From: Achatina immaculata
Lineage: Eukaryota; Mollusca; Gastropoda; Stylommatophora; Achatinidae
Length of the DNA: 64,000 nucleotides
Direction of reading: 5' to 3'
Assembly: GCA_009760885.1 (NCBI GenBank)
Contig: CM019721.1
Coordinates: 21,755,639 to 21,819,638 of the forward strand
Part shown: positions 11,751-23,756 of the stretch, in pieces
Layout of the letters: each line of letters begins with the position of its first letter
Numbering within the stretch: the stretch's first letter is position 1
The notes under the pieces: model-generated
Databases searched by the model: none
What the model saw: only the letters and a program-made list of their open reading frames with translations
Told to the model about the DNA's origin: nothing
Translations under genes and position numbers: made by a program

Positions 11751-14700
11751 GATTGTTTTCCTGGATGGAGCTACAGAATGTTTTCCTCAATGGAGCTACA
11801 GATTGTTTTTCTGGATGGAGCTACAGATTGTTTTCCTGGATGGAGCTACATACTGTTTTCCTGAATATAGCTACACACTATTTTCCTTCATGGAGCTAAA
11901 GACTGTTTTCCTGGATGGAGCTACAGACTGTTTTCCTGGATGGAGCTACAGACTGTTTTCCTGGATGGAGCTACAGACTGTTTTCCTGGATGGAGCTACA
12001 GACTGTTTTCCTGGATGGAGCCACAGAATGTTTTCCTAGATGGAGCTACAGACTGTTTCCTTGATGAAGCTACATATTATTTTCTCGGATGGAGCTACAG
12101 ATTGTTTTCCCGGATGGAGCTACAGATTGTTTTCCTAGATGGAGCTAAAAAGTGTTCTACTGGATGGAGCTACAGATTGTTTTCCTGTATGTAGCTACAG
12201 ACTGTTTTCCTGGATGAAGCTACAGACTGTTTTCATAGATGCAGCTACAGACTGTATTACTGGATGGAGCTACATACTGTTTTTCTGGATGGAGCTACAT
12301 ACTGTATTAATGGATGGAGCTACAGACTGTTTTACTGGATCGAGCGACAAACTGTTTTACTGGATCGAGCTACAGACTGTTTTCCTGTATGGAGTTACAG
12401 ACTGTTTTCCTGTATGGAGTTACAGACTGTTTTCCTGGATGGAGTTACAGACTGTATTACTGGATGAAGCTACAGACTGTATTACTGGATGGAGCTACAG
12501 ACTGTTTTCCTGGATGGAGCTACAGACTGTTTTCCTGGATGGAGCTACAGACTGTTTTCCTGGATGGAGTTACAGACTGTATTACTGGATGAAGCTACAG
12601 ACTGTATTACTGGATGAAGCTACAGACTGTATTACTGGATGAAGCTACAGACTGTATTACTGGATGGAGCTACAGACTGTTTTCCTGGATGGAGCTACAG
12701 ACTGTTTTCCTGGATGGAGTTACAGACTGTATTACTGGATGAAGCTACAGACTGTATTACTGGATGGAGCTACAGACTGTATTACTGGATGAAGCTACAG
12801 ACTGTATTACTGGATGAAGCTACAGACTGTATTACTGGATGGAGCTACAGACTGTTTTCCTGGATGGAGCTACAGACTGTTTTCCTGGATGGGGCTACAG
12901 ACTGTTTTCCTGGATGGAGCTACAGACTGTTTTCCTGGATGGAGCTACAGACTTTTTCCTGGATGGGGCTACAGACTGTTTTCCTGGATGAAGCTACAGA
13001 CTGTTTTCCTGGATGGAGTTACAGACTGTATTACTGGATGAAGCTACAGACTGTTTTCCTGGATGGAGCTACAGACTGTATTACTGGATGAAGCTACAGA
13101 CTGTTTTCCTGGATGGAGCTACAGACTGTATACTGGATGGAGCTACAGACTGTTTTCCTGGATGGAGCTACAGACTGTATTACTGGATGAAGCTACAGAC
13201 TGTTTTCCTGGATGGAGCTACAGACTGTTTTCCTTGATAGAGCTACAGATTGTTTTCCTGTATGGAGCTACAGACTGTATTACTGGATGGAGCTACAGAC
13301 TGTTTTCCTGGATGGAGCTACAGACTGTTTTCCTGGATGGAGTTACAGACTGTATTACTGGATGAAGCTACAGACTGTATTACTGGATGGAGCTACAGAC
13401 TGTATTACTGGATGAAGCTACAGACTGTATTACTGGATGAAGCTACAGACTGTATTACTGGATGGAGCTACAGACTGTTTTCCTGGATGGAGCTACAGAC
13501 TGTTTTCCTGGATGGGGCTACAGACTGTTTTCCTGGATGGAGCTACAGACTGTTTTCCTGGATGAAGCTACAGACTGTTTTCCTGGATGGAGTTACAGAC
13601 TGTATTACTGGATGAAGCTACAGACTGTTTTCCTGGATGGAGCTACAGACTGTTTTCCTGGATGGAGCTACAGACTTTTTCCTGGATGGAGCTACAGACT
13701 GTATTACTGGATGGAGCTACAGACTGTTTTCCTGGATGGAGCTACAGACTGTTTTCCTGGATCGAGCTACAGACTGTTTTCCTTGATAGAGCTACAGATT
13801 GTTTTCCTGTATGGAGCTACAGACTGTATTACTGGATGGAGCTACAGACTGTTTTCCTGGATGGAGCTACAGACTGTTTTCCTGGATGGAGCTACAGACT
13901 GTATTACTGGATGAAGCTACAGACTGTTTTCCTGGATCGAGCTACAGACTGTTTTCCTTGATAGAGCTACAGACTGTTTTCCTGTATGGAGTTACAGACT
14001 GTTTTACTGGATGAAGCTACAGACTGTATTACTGGATGAAGCTACAGACTGTATTACTGGATGGAGCTACAGACTGTTTTCCTGGATGGAGCTACAGACT
14101 GTTTTCCTGGATGGAGTTACAGACTGTATTACTGGATGAAGCTACAGACTGTATTACTGGATGGAGCTACAGACTGTATTACTGGATGAAGCTACAGACT
14201 GTATTACTGGATGAAGCTACAGACTGTATTACTGGATGGAGCTACAGACTGTTTTCCTGGATGGAGCTACAGACTGTTTTCCTGGATGGGGCTACAGACT
14301 GTTTTCCTGGATGGAGCTACAGACTGTTTTCCTGGATGGAGCTACAGACTGTTTTCCTGGATGGAGCTACAGACTGTTTTCCTGGATGAAGCTACAGACT
14401 GTTTTCCTGGATGGAGTTACAGACTGTATTACTGGATGAAGCTACAGACTGTTTTCCTGGATGGAGCTACAGACTGTATTACTGGATGGAGCTACAGACT
14501 GTTTTCCTGGATGGAGCTACAGACTGTATTACTGGATGGAGCTACAGACTGTTTTCCTGGATGGAGCTACAGACTGTATTACTGGATGAAGCTACAGACT
14601 GTTTTCCTGGATGGAGCTACAGACTGTTTTCCTTGATAGAGCTACAGATTGTTTTCCTGTATGGAGCTACAGACTGTATTACTGGATGGAGCTACAGACT

Positions 14701-15790
14701 GTTTTCCTGGATGGAGCTACAGACTGTTTTCCTGGATGGAGTTACAGACTGTATTACTGGATGAAGCTACAGACTGTATTACTGGATGGAGCTACAGACT
14801 GTATTACTGGATGAAGCTACAGACTGTATTACTGGATGAAGCTACAGACTGTATTACTGGATGGAGCTACAGACTGTTTTCCTGGATGGAGCTACAGACT
14901 GTTTTCCTGGATGGGGCTACAGACTGTTTTCCTGGATGGAGCTACAGACTGTTTTCCTGGATGAAGCTACAGACTGTTTTCCTGGATGGAGTTACAGACT
15001 GTATTACTGGATGAAGCTACAGACTGTTTTCCTGGATGGAGCTACAGACTGTTTTCCTGGATGGAGCTACAGACTGTTTTCCTGGATGGAGCTACAGACT
15101 GTATTACTGGATGGAGCTACAGACTGTTTTCCTGGATGGAGCTACAGACTGTTTTCCTGGATCGAGCTACAGACTGTTTTCCTTGATAGAGCTACAGATT
15201 GTTTTCCTGTATGGAGCTACAGACTGTATTACTGGATGGAGCTACAGACTGTTTTCCTGGATGGAGCTACAGACTGTTTTCCTGGATGGAGCTACAGACT
15301 GTATTACTGGATGAAGCTACAGACTGTTTTCCTGGATCGAGCTACAGACTGTTTTCCTTGATAGAGCTACAGACTGTTTTCCTGTATGGAGTTACAGACT
15401 GTTTTACTGGATCGAGCTACAGACTGTTTTCCTGTATGGAGTTACAGACTGTTTTACTGGATGGAGCTACAGACTGTTTTCCTGGATGGAGTTACAGACT
15501 GTTTTCCTGGACAGAGCTACAGATGTTTTCCTGGATGGAGCTACAGATTGTTTTCCTGGATGGAGCTACAGTCTGTTTTCCTGGTTGGAGCTACAGACTG
15601 TTTTCTGGGATGGGGCTACAGACTGTTTTCTGGGATGGGGCTACAGACTGTTTTCTGGGATGGGGCTACAGACTGTTTTCTGGGATGGGGCTACAGACTG
15701 TTTTCTGGGATGTGGCTACAGACTGTTTTCTGGGATGGGGCTTCAGACTGCTTTCCTGGATGGAGCTACAGACTGTTTTCTTATACGGAC
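11750..15790. repeat. 4-kb 25-bp minisatellite with higher-order structure
   Basis: About 160 copies of ctacagactgttttcctgga plus tggag. Two common variant sites, ttttcc/tattac and atggag/atgaag, make distinguishable unit types. Their order repeats with a period of about 1400 bp (56 units): the block starting at 13250 recurs at 14649 and the block at 13799 recurs at 15199. The last 10 units shift to a gggatggggct type. The many ORFs here arise because 25 bp cycles through all three frames without stops. Confidence 0.95.
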
Positions 15791-15834
15791 AGAAATCTTC
15801 TCTATAAAAGATCGGCCCAACAGCACTTAATGGA

Positions 15835-16470
15835 TGATTCATTTCATTCCTTTGCTTGTCCCTTGCGGAACTTTGCCTCCCAAAACAGCACTCCTGTAGG
15901 CCTCTCGGTTGTGAGCAAGATGGCCTGCTGCTGCTGCATCCATTTCCAGATCATCAACGATGTCTTGCAGCCATCTTCGTTTCGGTCTTCCTCTTTTTCT
16001 TTTTCCCATTATGTATCCTTCCAATACGGTCTTCTCTAAAGTATCATGACGTTTAATGTGGCCAAAATATTTAAGTTTTCTCTCTTTAATCCTCTTTACT
16101 AGCCAGCCTTCTTCAATATTAAGCTCTTGTAGTATAGATATATTTGTTCTTTTTTGTGTCCACGATATTTGGAGAACTCTTCTATAGCATTTACATTCAA
16201 AGGCATTTATGTGCTTCTCAGCTGTTTTGTTAAGTGTCCAGGTCTCACAGGCATATGTTGCGATGGGAAAGATGCATGCCCTTAAAAATCTTATTTTTGT
16301 GGTTCTGTCTGCTCCTCTCCACAGATTCTTTATTTGTTTTACTTTCTGAAGAGCAATAGATGTCCTCCTTTTAATTTCCCGCATTGTATCTCCATTATTA
16401 GTTAGTAGTGATCCAAGATATTCAAAACTCTCCACTTCTTCCAGTTTTTCCTCCCTGATACATATACATA
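15835..16470 (-). mobile_element. RTE-like element, 5'-truncated C-terminal end
   Basis: Minus-strand open frame of 198 codons (MESFEYLGSLLTNNGDTMRE to GKVPQGTSKGMK) covering thumb and C-terminal domain, with YACETWTLNK, FECKCYRRVLQISW, LKYFGHIKRHD and GKRKRGRPKRRW. These are typical of RTE/BovB-type RT C termini. The frame is intact from the truncation point to the stop at about 15839. The element at 23.76-26.63 kb is the same family, with near-identical YLGSLLTNNGD text. Confidence 0.88.
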
Positions 16471-16860
16471 ATGGATGATATTATTCCCAAATTTTCAGTA
16501 ATGAATAATAGGCCTGCTTTGTTGCCAGACTTTGTTGAAATGTCAAAGAGGTTGCCTACTCTCCATATAAAGACAGCATGTTACAGTCCCCAAACCAATG
16601 GAATGAATGAATGTAAGCATGACATGTCAATTAATGCATTGTTGAAAAAAATAAAACATGACAAGAGAACATGGGATCAACACATAAATTAGGCAGTCAT
16701 AGCACTGACAAAGAACATGAATGACAGTGTCAAAATATCACCTTTCAAGTTTTTGTAAGGTAGAGTTACTTAACCAGTCTTACCACTTTAAGACCAGGGG
16801 GAAGTAAGTAGGAGAAAAAGTTGTTGAACCTGTATTGAAGGTATAATATAAAGCTTTCTT
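16471..16860 (+). mobile_element. Gypsy-type integrase fragment
   Basis: Reads LHIKTACYSPQTNGMNECKH, which matches the integrase core signature (xPYHPQTDGxxER type), followed by WDQHIN and, after a stop, VKISPFKFL-GRV. This is the C-terminal half of a retroviral-type integrase core, degenerate, with the flanking LTRs not seen. Confidence 0.7.
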
Positions 16861-16864
16861 GACT

Positions 16865-19400
16865 GTTCACAGACAGTTAAAAAATCACCTTAGTGCTTTT
16901 TTGGTAGTAAGTCATCAGTCTCTGGAGCACATGTCTCAACCATCGCCAACGTCTTTCCTCAATAATTGTTGTCAATGGCTTCATCTGCATTTCTGCCAAC
17001 AAGATGTTATTTCTTATGGTGTATGGCCAAAATATTCTTCTAATTCTTCATAAACATTTAGTCTGGAAAGAAATCAGCTTGTTTTCTGTTTTGGTGATTT
17101 TTCAGCATTCACTTCCATAGAGTAGTACATTCAGAATATTACTCTTAAATATCCTGACTTTCGTCTTCAAGCATACTTTTTTAGATTTCCATATAGCCTG
17201 CAGCATTGCAAAAGCCAGGTTTGCTCTAGTAAGTCTGCTGTTGATGTCCTCTGTGCTGTCTCTATTTTCTACTACTCTACCGCCAAGATATACAAATTCG
17301 TTGACCTCCTCCGCTAACTTGCTATCTACTCATTTTAGAATTTTCCACAGTGCATCTCTGTTGACACTGTCAAAGACTTCTTCAAAATCTATAAACAGTG
17401 TGTATGTTGTGCTATGCCACTCATTTGCCTGTTCTAATATTTGTCTAAGTATGAATATGTGGTCTATGAATGATCTTTCTTTCCTAAAATCTGCCTGCTC
17501 TTTCTGAAGTTTTTCTTCAAGTGCTGGTACAATTCTGTTGATGATTATTCAGGAAAATACTTTACTGGTGAGTGGCAGAAGGGTAATGGCTCTCCAGTTT
17601 TCACAATCTCTGAGGTCACCCTTCTTTGGTAGTTTTACTATAAGCCCAGTTTTCCACTCCTCTGGAGCTTTTTCTAGATCCCAAATTTGTTGTAGTATCC
17701 GGCAGAGTTGTTTTGGTGTTTCTGTTTCTTCTGCTTTCAACATCTCAGCAGTCACTTCATCTTCACCTGGCACCCTGTATAATTTTAGCTTCTTTATTGC
17801 CTCCTTTACTTCACTTATTGTTATTGGTCCTGTATTGATGTTTAGTTCTGTTTTTGCTTCAGGTATGTCTATTGTTTGTGCTGCTTGTGTTCTGTTTAGT
17901 AGGGTGTTAAAGTGTTCCCTCTTTTTTTTTTCTCTTTCTCCACTGACCAGTTGTCCATTATGTGTCCTTATTGCACTCTCACATCTTGTGCTGAAGTTAC
18001 CTGCTTTGTGATTTTGTATATGGTTTTCATGTCATGTGCATATGCTGCCTTCTCTGCTGCTTCTGCTAAGTTGTCATAGTATTGACGTTTATCTTGACGC
18101 CATGATTCCTTCACTTCTTTGTCTTTTTCTTTGTCTTTTACTTAAAACTTGTTCTTTAAGCTGTTGTGATTTGGTGTTCAGTAACTTTTTCTTGATTTCT
18201 TTTCTTTGCTCTATCTTTTCCCATGTGGTCTTGCTTATCCACTCCTCTTTTTCTCCTTTTCTGATATCCCAGCACCTCTTTTGCTGTTTCCTGTAGTGTT
18301 TTATTGAACTCTAGACATTTCTGCTTCGTCTTGTAGGACACTGAAGCAGTTCTTAAGTTTTATTGAGAATTCATTTCTTGTTTGCTGTTCTTTCAGTTTT
18401 GTTGTATCACAGCGTAATTTCTGTGTTCTCCGATTTTGGCTTTCCTTAATTTTAGTTTTATTTTTGCTACCAGAAGGTTGTGATCACTTCCTACATCTGC
18501 TCCTTTCCTTGCTCTCACATCTTATAGTAACCATTCCCACTTGTTGTTTATTAGTATGTGATCGATTTGGTTTTCTGTGGTTTTATCTGGGACCTCCAAG
18601 TCACATTATGGATGTTTTTATGTTGGAAAATTGTCCCTCCGATGGTCATCATGTTTCCTTCACAGAAACCGCACAGTCTTTCTCCATTTTCATTTATTTC
18701 TCCGATTCCTTCTCTTTCCATGATTCTTCTTCTATCTTCTTTTCCCTCACCTACTTTTGCATTGAAGTTGCCCAAGATGAGTAGCATATCATGCTTGGAT
18801 ATTGTTTCTACTGTGGCTTGGAGGCTGTTGTAAAAATCTTCTTTTAATTCCTCTTCAGCTGCTTCTGTTGGTGCATAACAAACTATAATAGACAGTTTCG
18901 CGAATTTTTGAGTTGAAGCGTGCATATAATAATCTCCCATTTATAGGGGTCCACTTCAGCAATACTCTTGATGCTTCTTTTGTTACAATCTATGCTACTC
19001 CTCTTTCATGATGATCTTCTTTACCTGACTATATTATTGTATCTTCTGTGTGCTGTGTTGTTAATTTCCTTCTGCCTTGTCCTGTCCATCTTGCTTCTTG
19101 TATTCCTAGTATGTCTAATTTGTATCTGTGCATTTCCTTGATGGTTTGTGCTAGTTTTCAAGTCTGGTTAAGTGTTCTTACATTCCAGCTGCCTATTTGC
19201 ATCTTGTGTTTAGGTTCCAGGAGGTCTGCAGTCGGGCTGGGGACTTCCAGTGGCTGGGTTTCATCCACAACCTTCATGGGCTCAGTTTCCTGATAAGCAT
19301 TTCTCCTTCCACCTGCATTTGTTTTTTCCCTTGCTTCTGTTTCTGTAGCAGTCTGATAGTTTTTTTACTAGATGGAGTTGCTGGCCCTATGCTGAACCCT
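16865..19400 (-). mobile_element. RTE-like element with endonuclease and RT, internally deleted
   Basis: Read on the minus strand: a 5' region with WNVRTLNQT and LDILGIQEARWTGQG (18.95-19.24 kb), the rest of the AP-type endonuclease with LILGNFNAKVGEGK (18.55-18.94 kb), a linker, then RT with PKKGDLRDCENWRAITLL and QAGFRKERSFIDHIF (17.5-17.75 kb) and motif A LFIDFEEVFDS (about 17.38 kb). The sequence then jumps to FVYLGGRVVEN (about 17.3 kb), so RT motifs B and C are missing. The C-terminal thumb reaches about 16.87 kb. Stops and shifts show it is dead. Confidence 0.8.
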
Positions 19401-20337
19401 CCTTAGCAAAGAATTGTCTGCTTGTACTATATGGTTTGACGCATTGTGTGCACTGTTGTTTTGAAGTGTCCAAGTCATCAAATGAAACAAGAATGTCAAT
19501 GATACAGACTGGGCTCAAGTAGGAAATAGGAATAGTGGATTCTTCTGTGATATGTGTGTGCTCTTACATGTAGTGGTTGCCTGTAGGGACTGGTATTACT
19601 GATTGACCAAATGACAAATTTGTCACATTTGTACTCCCTAGGTGGCACAACAGCAAGACAAGGCTCATGACCGCTACAGCAAAACCACCAGTGCCACAAT
19701 GAAAACTCTGTGCCACAATGAAAACTTTTTGTCACAATGAAAACTCTGTGCCACAATGAAAACTTTGACTGAACTTACACTCACACAACAGAAATAACAG
19801 TAGGAAACTCTATAAAGATAATCTGAGTTCAAGCATGATATTACAGATCCCAACATTTACTGAGTGCGAAAATGGAGTGTAAATAATGAGGATGAGAAAA
19901 GAAGGTACTGTCAACATGGCAGGGTGATCAACAACTACTTCACAGGACTTCCCGGGCATGTAGTCCATGCCATGGGCAAGAAAAAATATCACATTAGTCT
20001 ACTACAATGTAAGCTAACTATTACAGTTTCAGAATTTCAAAAAAATAAAACATCAGAAATAAACATAACTTCCAAAGATGAACATAGTTCTGTCCTAACA
20101 AGTACAGACATACTACTGCCTACATTTCCATACAAAATCTTGTCCCTACAGACACTATTACTACTGCTTACATTTCTGTACAAAATCTTATCCCTACGGA
20201 CACTATTATTACTGTGACTAAGACATAACTGAAAATTGCTTGAACTGCTACTCAAAACTATTACTGCTAGCAACATCTCAACAAATCCAAAAATCCTCAT
20301 CAAAATACTCATCAAACTGGTCCAAACTAATGCAAAT
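19400..20337. other. Intron sequence with two short arrays
   Basis: Contains about four copies of a 20-bp unit (ccacaatgaaaactctgtg) at 19690-19765 and two copies of a roughly 48-bp unit at 20115-20215. No coding exon recognised in the remainder. Confidence 0.6.
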
Positions 20338-22620
20338 TGATACAAAACTGAAGTAAAACTAATGCAAAAACTGATACAAAACTGAAGTAAAACTAATGCA
20401 AAATTGATACAAAACTGAAGTAAAACTAATGCAAAAACTGATACAAAACTGAAGTAAAACTAATGCAAAATTGATACAAAACTGAAGTAAAACTAATGCA
20501 AAAACTGATACAAAACTGAAGTAAAACTAATGCAAAAACTGATACAAAACTGAAGTAAAACTAATGCAAAAACTGATACAAAACTGAAGTAAAACTAATG
20601 CAAAAACTGATACAAAACTGAAGTAAAACTAATGCAAAAACTGATACAAAACTGAAGTAAAACTAATGCAAAAACTGATACAAAACTGAAGTAAAACTAA
20701 TGCAAACTGATACAAAACTGAAGTAAAACTAATGCAAAAACTGATACAAAACTGAAGTAAAACTAATGCAAACTGATACAAAACTGAAGTAAAACTAATG
20801 CAAAAACTGATACAAAACTGAAGTAAAACTAATGCAAAACTGATACAAAACTGAAGTAAAACTAATGCAAAAACTGATACAAAACTGAAGTAAAACTAAT
20901 GCAAACTGATACAAAACTGAAGTAAAACTAATGCAAAAACTGATACAAAACTGAAGTAAAACTAATGCAAACTGATACAAAACTGAAGTAAAACTAATGC
21001 AAAAACTGATACAAAACTGAAGTAAAACTAATGCAAAAACTGATACAAAACTGAAGTAAAACTAATGCAAAAACTGATACAAAACTGAAGTAAAACTAAT
21101 GCAAAAACTGATACAAAACTGAAGTAAAACTAATGCAAAAACTGATACAAAACTGAAGTAAAACTAATGCAAAAACTGATACAAAACTGAAGTAAAACTA
21201 ATGCAAAAACTGATACAAAACTGAAGTAAAACTAATGCAAAAACTGATACAAAACTGAAGTAAAACTAATGCAAAAACTGATACAAAACTGAAGTAAAAC
21301 TAATGCAAAAACTGATACAAAACTGAAGTAAAACTAATGCAAACTGATACAAAACTGAAGTAAAACTAATGCAAAAACTGATACAAAACTGAAGTAAAAC
21401 TAATGCAAACTGATACAAAACTGAAGTAAAACTAATGCAAAAACTGATACAAAACTGAAGTAAAACTAATGCAAAAACTGATACAAAACTGAAGTAAAAC
21501 TAATGCAAAAACTGATACAAAACTGAAGTAAAACTAATGCAAAAACTGATACAAAACTGAAGTAAAACTAATGCAAACTGATACAAAACTGAAGTAAAAC
21601 TAATGCAAAAACTGATACAAAACTGAAGTAAAACTAATGCAAACTGATACAAAACTGAAGTAAAACTAATGCAAAAACTGATACAAAACTGAAGTAAAAC
21701 TAATGCAAAAACTGATACAAAACTGAAGTAAAACTAATGCAAAAACTGATACAAAACTGAAGTAAAACTAATGCAAACTGATACAAAACTGAAGTAAAAC
21801 TAATGCAAAAACTGATACAAAACTGAAGTAAAACTAATGCAAACTGATACAAAACTGAAGTAAAACTAATGCAAAAACTGATACAAAACTGAAGTAAAAC
21901 TAATGCAAAAACTGATACAAAACTGAAGTAAAACTAATGCAAAAACTGATACAAAACTGAAGTAAAACTAATGCAAAAACTGATACAAAACTGAAGTAAA
22001 ACTAATGCAAAAACTGATACAAAACTGAAGTAAAACTAATGCAAACTGATACAAAACTGAAGTAAAACTAATGCAAAAACTGATACAAAACTGAAGTAAA
22101 ACTAATGCAAACTGATAAAACTGAAGTAAAACTAATGCAAAAACTGATACAAAACTGAAGTAAAACTAATGCAAAAACTGATACAAAACTGAAGTAAAAC
22201 TAATGCAAAAACTGATACAAAACTGAAGTAAAACTAATGCAAAAACTGATACAAAACTGAAGTAAAACTAATGCAAACTGATACAAAACTGAAGTAAAAC
22301 TAATGCAAAAACTGATACAAAACTGAAGTAAAACTAATGCAAAAACTGATACAAAACTGAAGTAAAACTAATGCAAAAACTGATACAAAACTGAAGTAAA
22401 ACTAATGCAAAAACTGATACAAAACTGAAGTAAAACTAATGCAAAAACTGATACAAAACTGAAGTAAAACTGATACAAAACTGAAGTAAAACTAATGCAA
22501 AAACTGATACAAAACTGAAGTAAAACTAATGCAAAAACTGATACAAAACTGAAGTAAAACTAATGCAAAAACTGATACAAAACTGAAGTAAAACTAATGC
22601 AAAAACTGATACAAAACTGA
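20337..22620. repeat. 34/32-bp minisatellite, about 68 copies
   Basis: Unit actgaagtaaaactaatgca followed by aaaactgatacaaa. A shorter 32-bp form lacks two A residues. Very homogeneous over 2.3 kb, rich in A and poor in G. Confidence 0.95.
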
Positions 22621-22959
22621 TCCCCTGAATTAAATATTCCCCCTAAAATCTTCCCACAATTCCTGAACATTCTATCCTGAAAAAGTAACTTCACCTGAAT
22701 TTCTCTGTTTTTATGACCTTAGGTTTTCTTAAACAAACATCTTCCTAAAACTAACTCTCTACTGGTAAATTTAGTCTGCTGTGTCAACAAGAAGATTTCC
22801 CCCAGCTGAGACCAACTGTTTCCCCATGTAAAGATGAGGTGAGTATTTCTAAAACTAGATATTACTTCACAGCAACAAGGGACTGAATTATAACTACCCT
22901 TACTTTTTAAAGTTTATTACTTCCCTTAGACTAAGCATTGATCTCGCAGTATACCTTTT

Positions 22960-23020
22960 ACGAAGATGCGTGGTAGGGTACAGTGGTCCTGTTCTGTGCT
23001 TCCCAGGCCTTAACACAACG
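22960..23020 (-). mobile_element. Short fragment matching the leader region at 60.66 kb
   Basis: The minus strand contains gcctgggaagc and gaccactgtaccctacca, almost the same as plus-strand 60662-60705, where it precedes an RTE-like endonuclease start. Probably a piece of the same retroelement leader. The remainder of 22620-23230 shows nothing recognised. Confidence 0.5.
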
Positions 23021-23547
23021 GAAAGAAAAATGCTGTTCTAACAAATAACAGTTCCCTAATGAATCTGACAGATCCTAATATAAATGCATCTCTCAAAGCA
23101 GACATGAAAAATCAAAGAAAAGAACACTGCCACAGCGGCAAAACTAGTAAAACAATGTAAAGATAATAGGCAGGCTAAAGCCAATACAACAAAACAGGCA
23201 AGGTCAACAAACTCTAGGAGACACATAACTTGATGAGGCTTCTGGCCCCAAACAAAAGCACTCAAACAATTCATAAACTAAGTTCCCAAAACTGGCTAAA
23301 TATACATATTCCATGCATATTTATTCTTCCAAACTTGTGTACCTCAGACAATCTAAGATCTATAGCTAGCAATCCTTCAAATAAGACAACACAAGCATGG
23401 GGATTTTACTATCAGTACAGCTACTCTGTTCACAGAAAAACATTTACAGATGAATGGTGGCTCACGATGCGCACAGATACCTGCCACCTGCAAAGTGCTC
23501 ACTGCTTAAAGTCAGGGACACAAATATGTTAAAAGACAGCCTCCTAC

Positions 23548-23655
23548 CTTTGGGTCAGTGATGACACTATGTATGATATCTTTCTCATCTTCTGTGTCAA
23601 GGTCTTGTAGAACTTGCAGGGAGCTTATATGCAGGATGTTGCTGTTTTCTGAGAT
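23548..23655 (-). CDS. SNX19: SNX19-like exon 6, downstream duplicate copy
   Basis: Second copy of the 108-bp phase 0/0 exon, with the same acceptor and donor. No difference from the copy at 24316 was noticed. It lies in the left unit of the 768-bp tandem duplication (23231-24771). Possible outcomes are inclusion of both, mutually exclusive use, skipping of one, or a duplication created by assembly. The sequence alone cannot decide. Confidence 0.65.
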
Positions 23656-23756
23656 CTGTAAGAGAAGCAAACAAGTCATGCAGCTGCATTCTTTTTCTTG
23701 TGTCCTTTAATTTACATGATACATGTGTGTTATGTCAATTTCTTCTGTATGTCTAA

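Noticed and set aside
11699..16039. Many overlapping ELQTVFLDGATDC-type frames as a repeat protein family
   Set aside because: The 25-bp unit rotates through three frames without stops, so overlapping ORFs are expected by-products.
15835..16470. Intact 198-codon frame as a host gene
   Set aside because: It is the C-terminal part of an RTE-like RT, with the same text as the element at 26.4 kb; it only looks intact because the truncated copy is young.
20337..22620. CRISPR-like array
   Set aside because: Units are contiguous 34/32-bp repeats without unique spacers, and the genome is eukaryotic. The same holds for all other arrays in the window.
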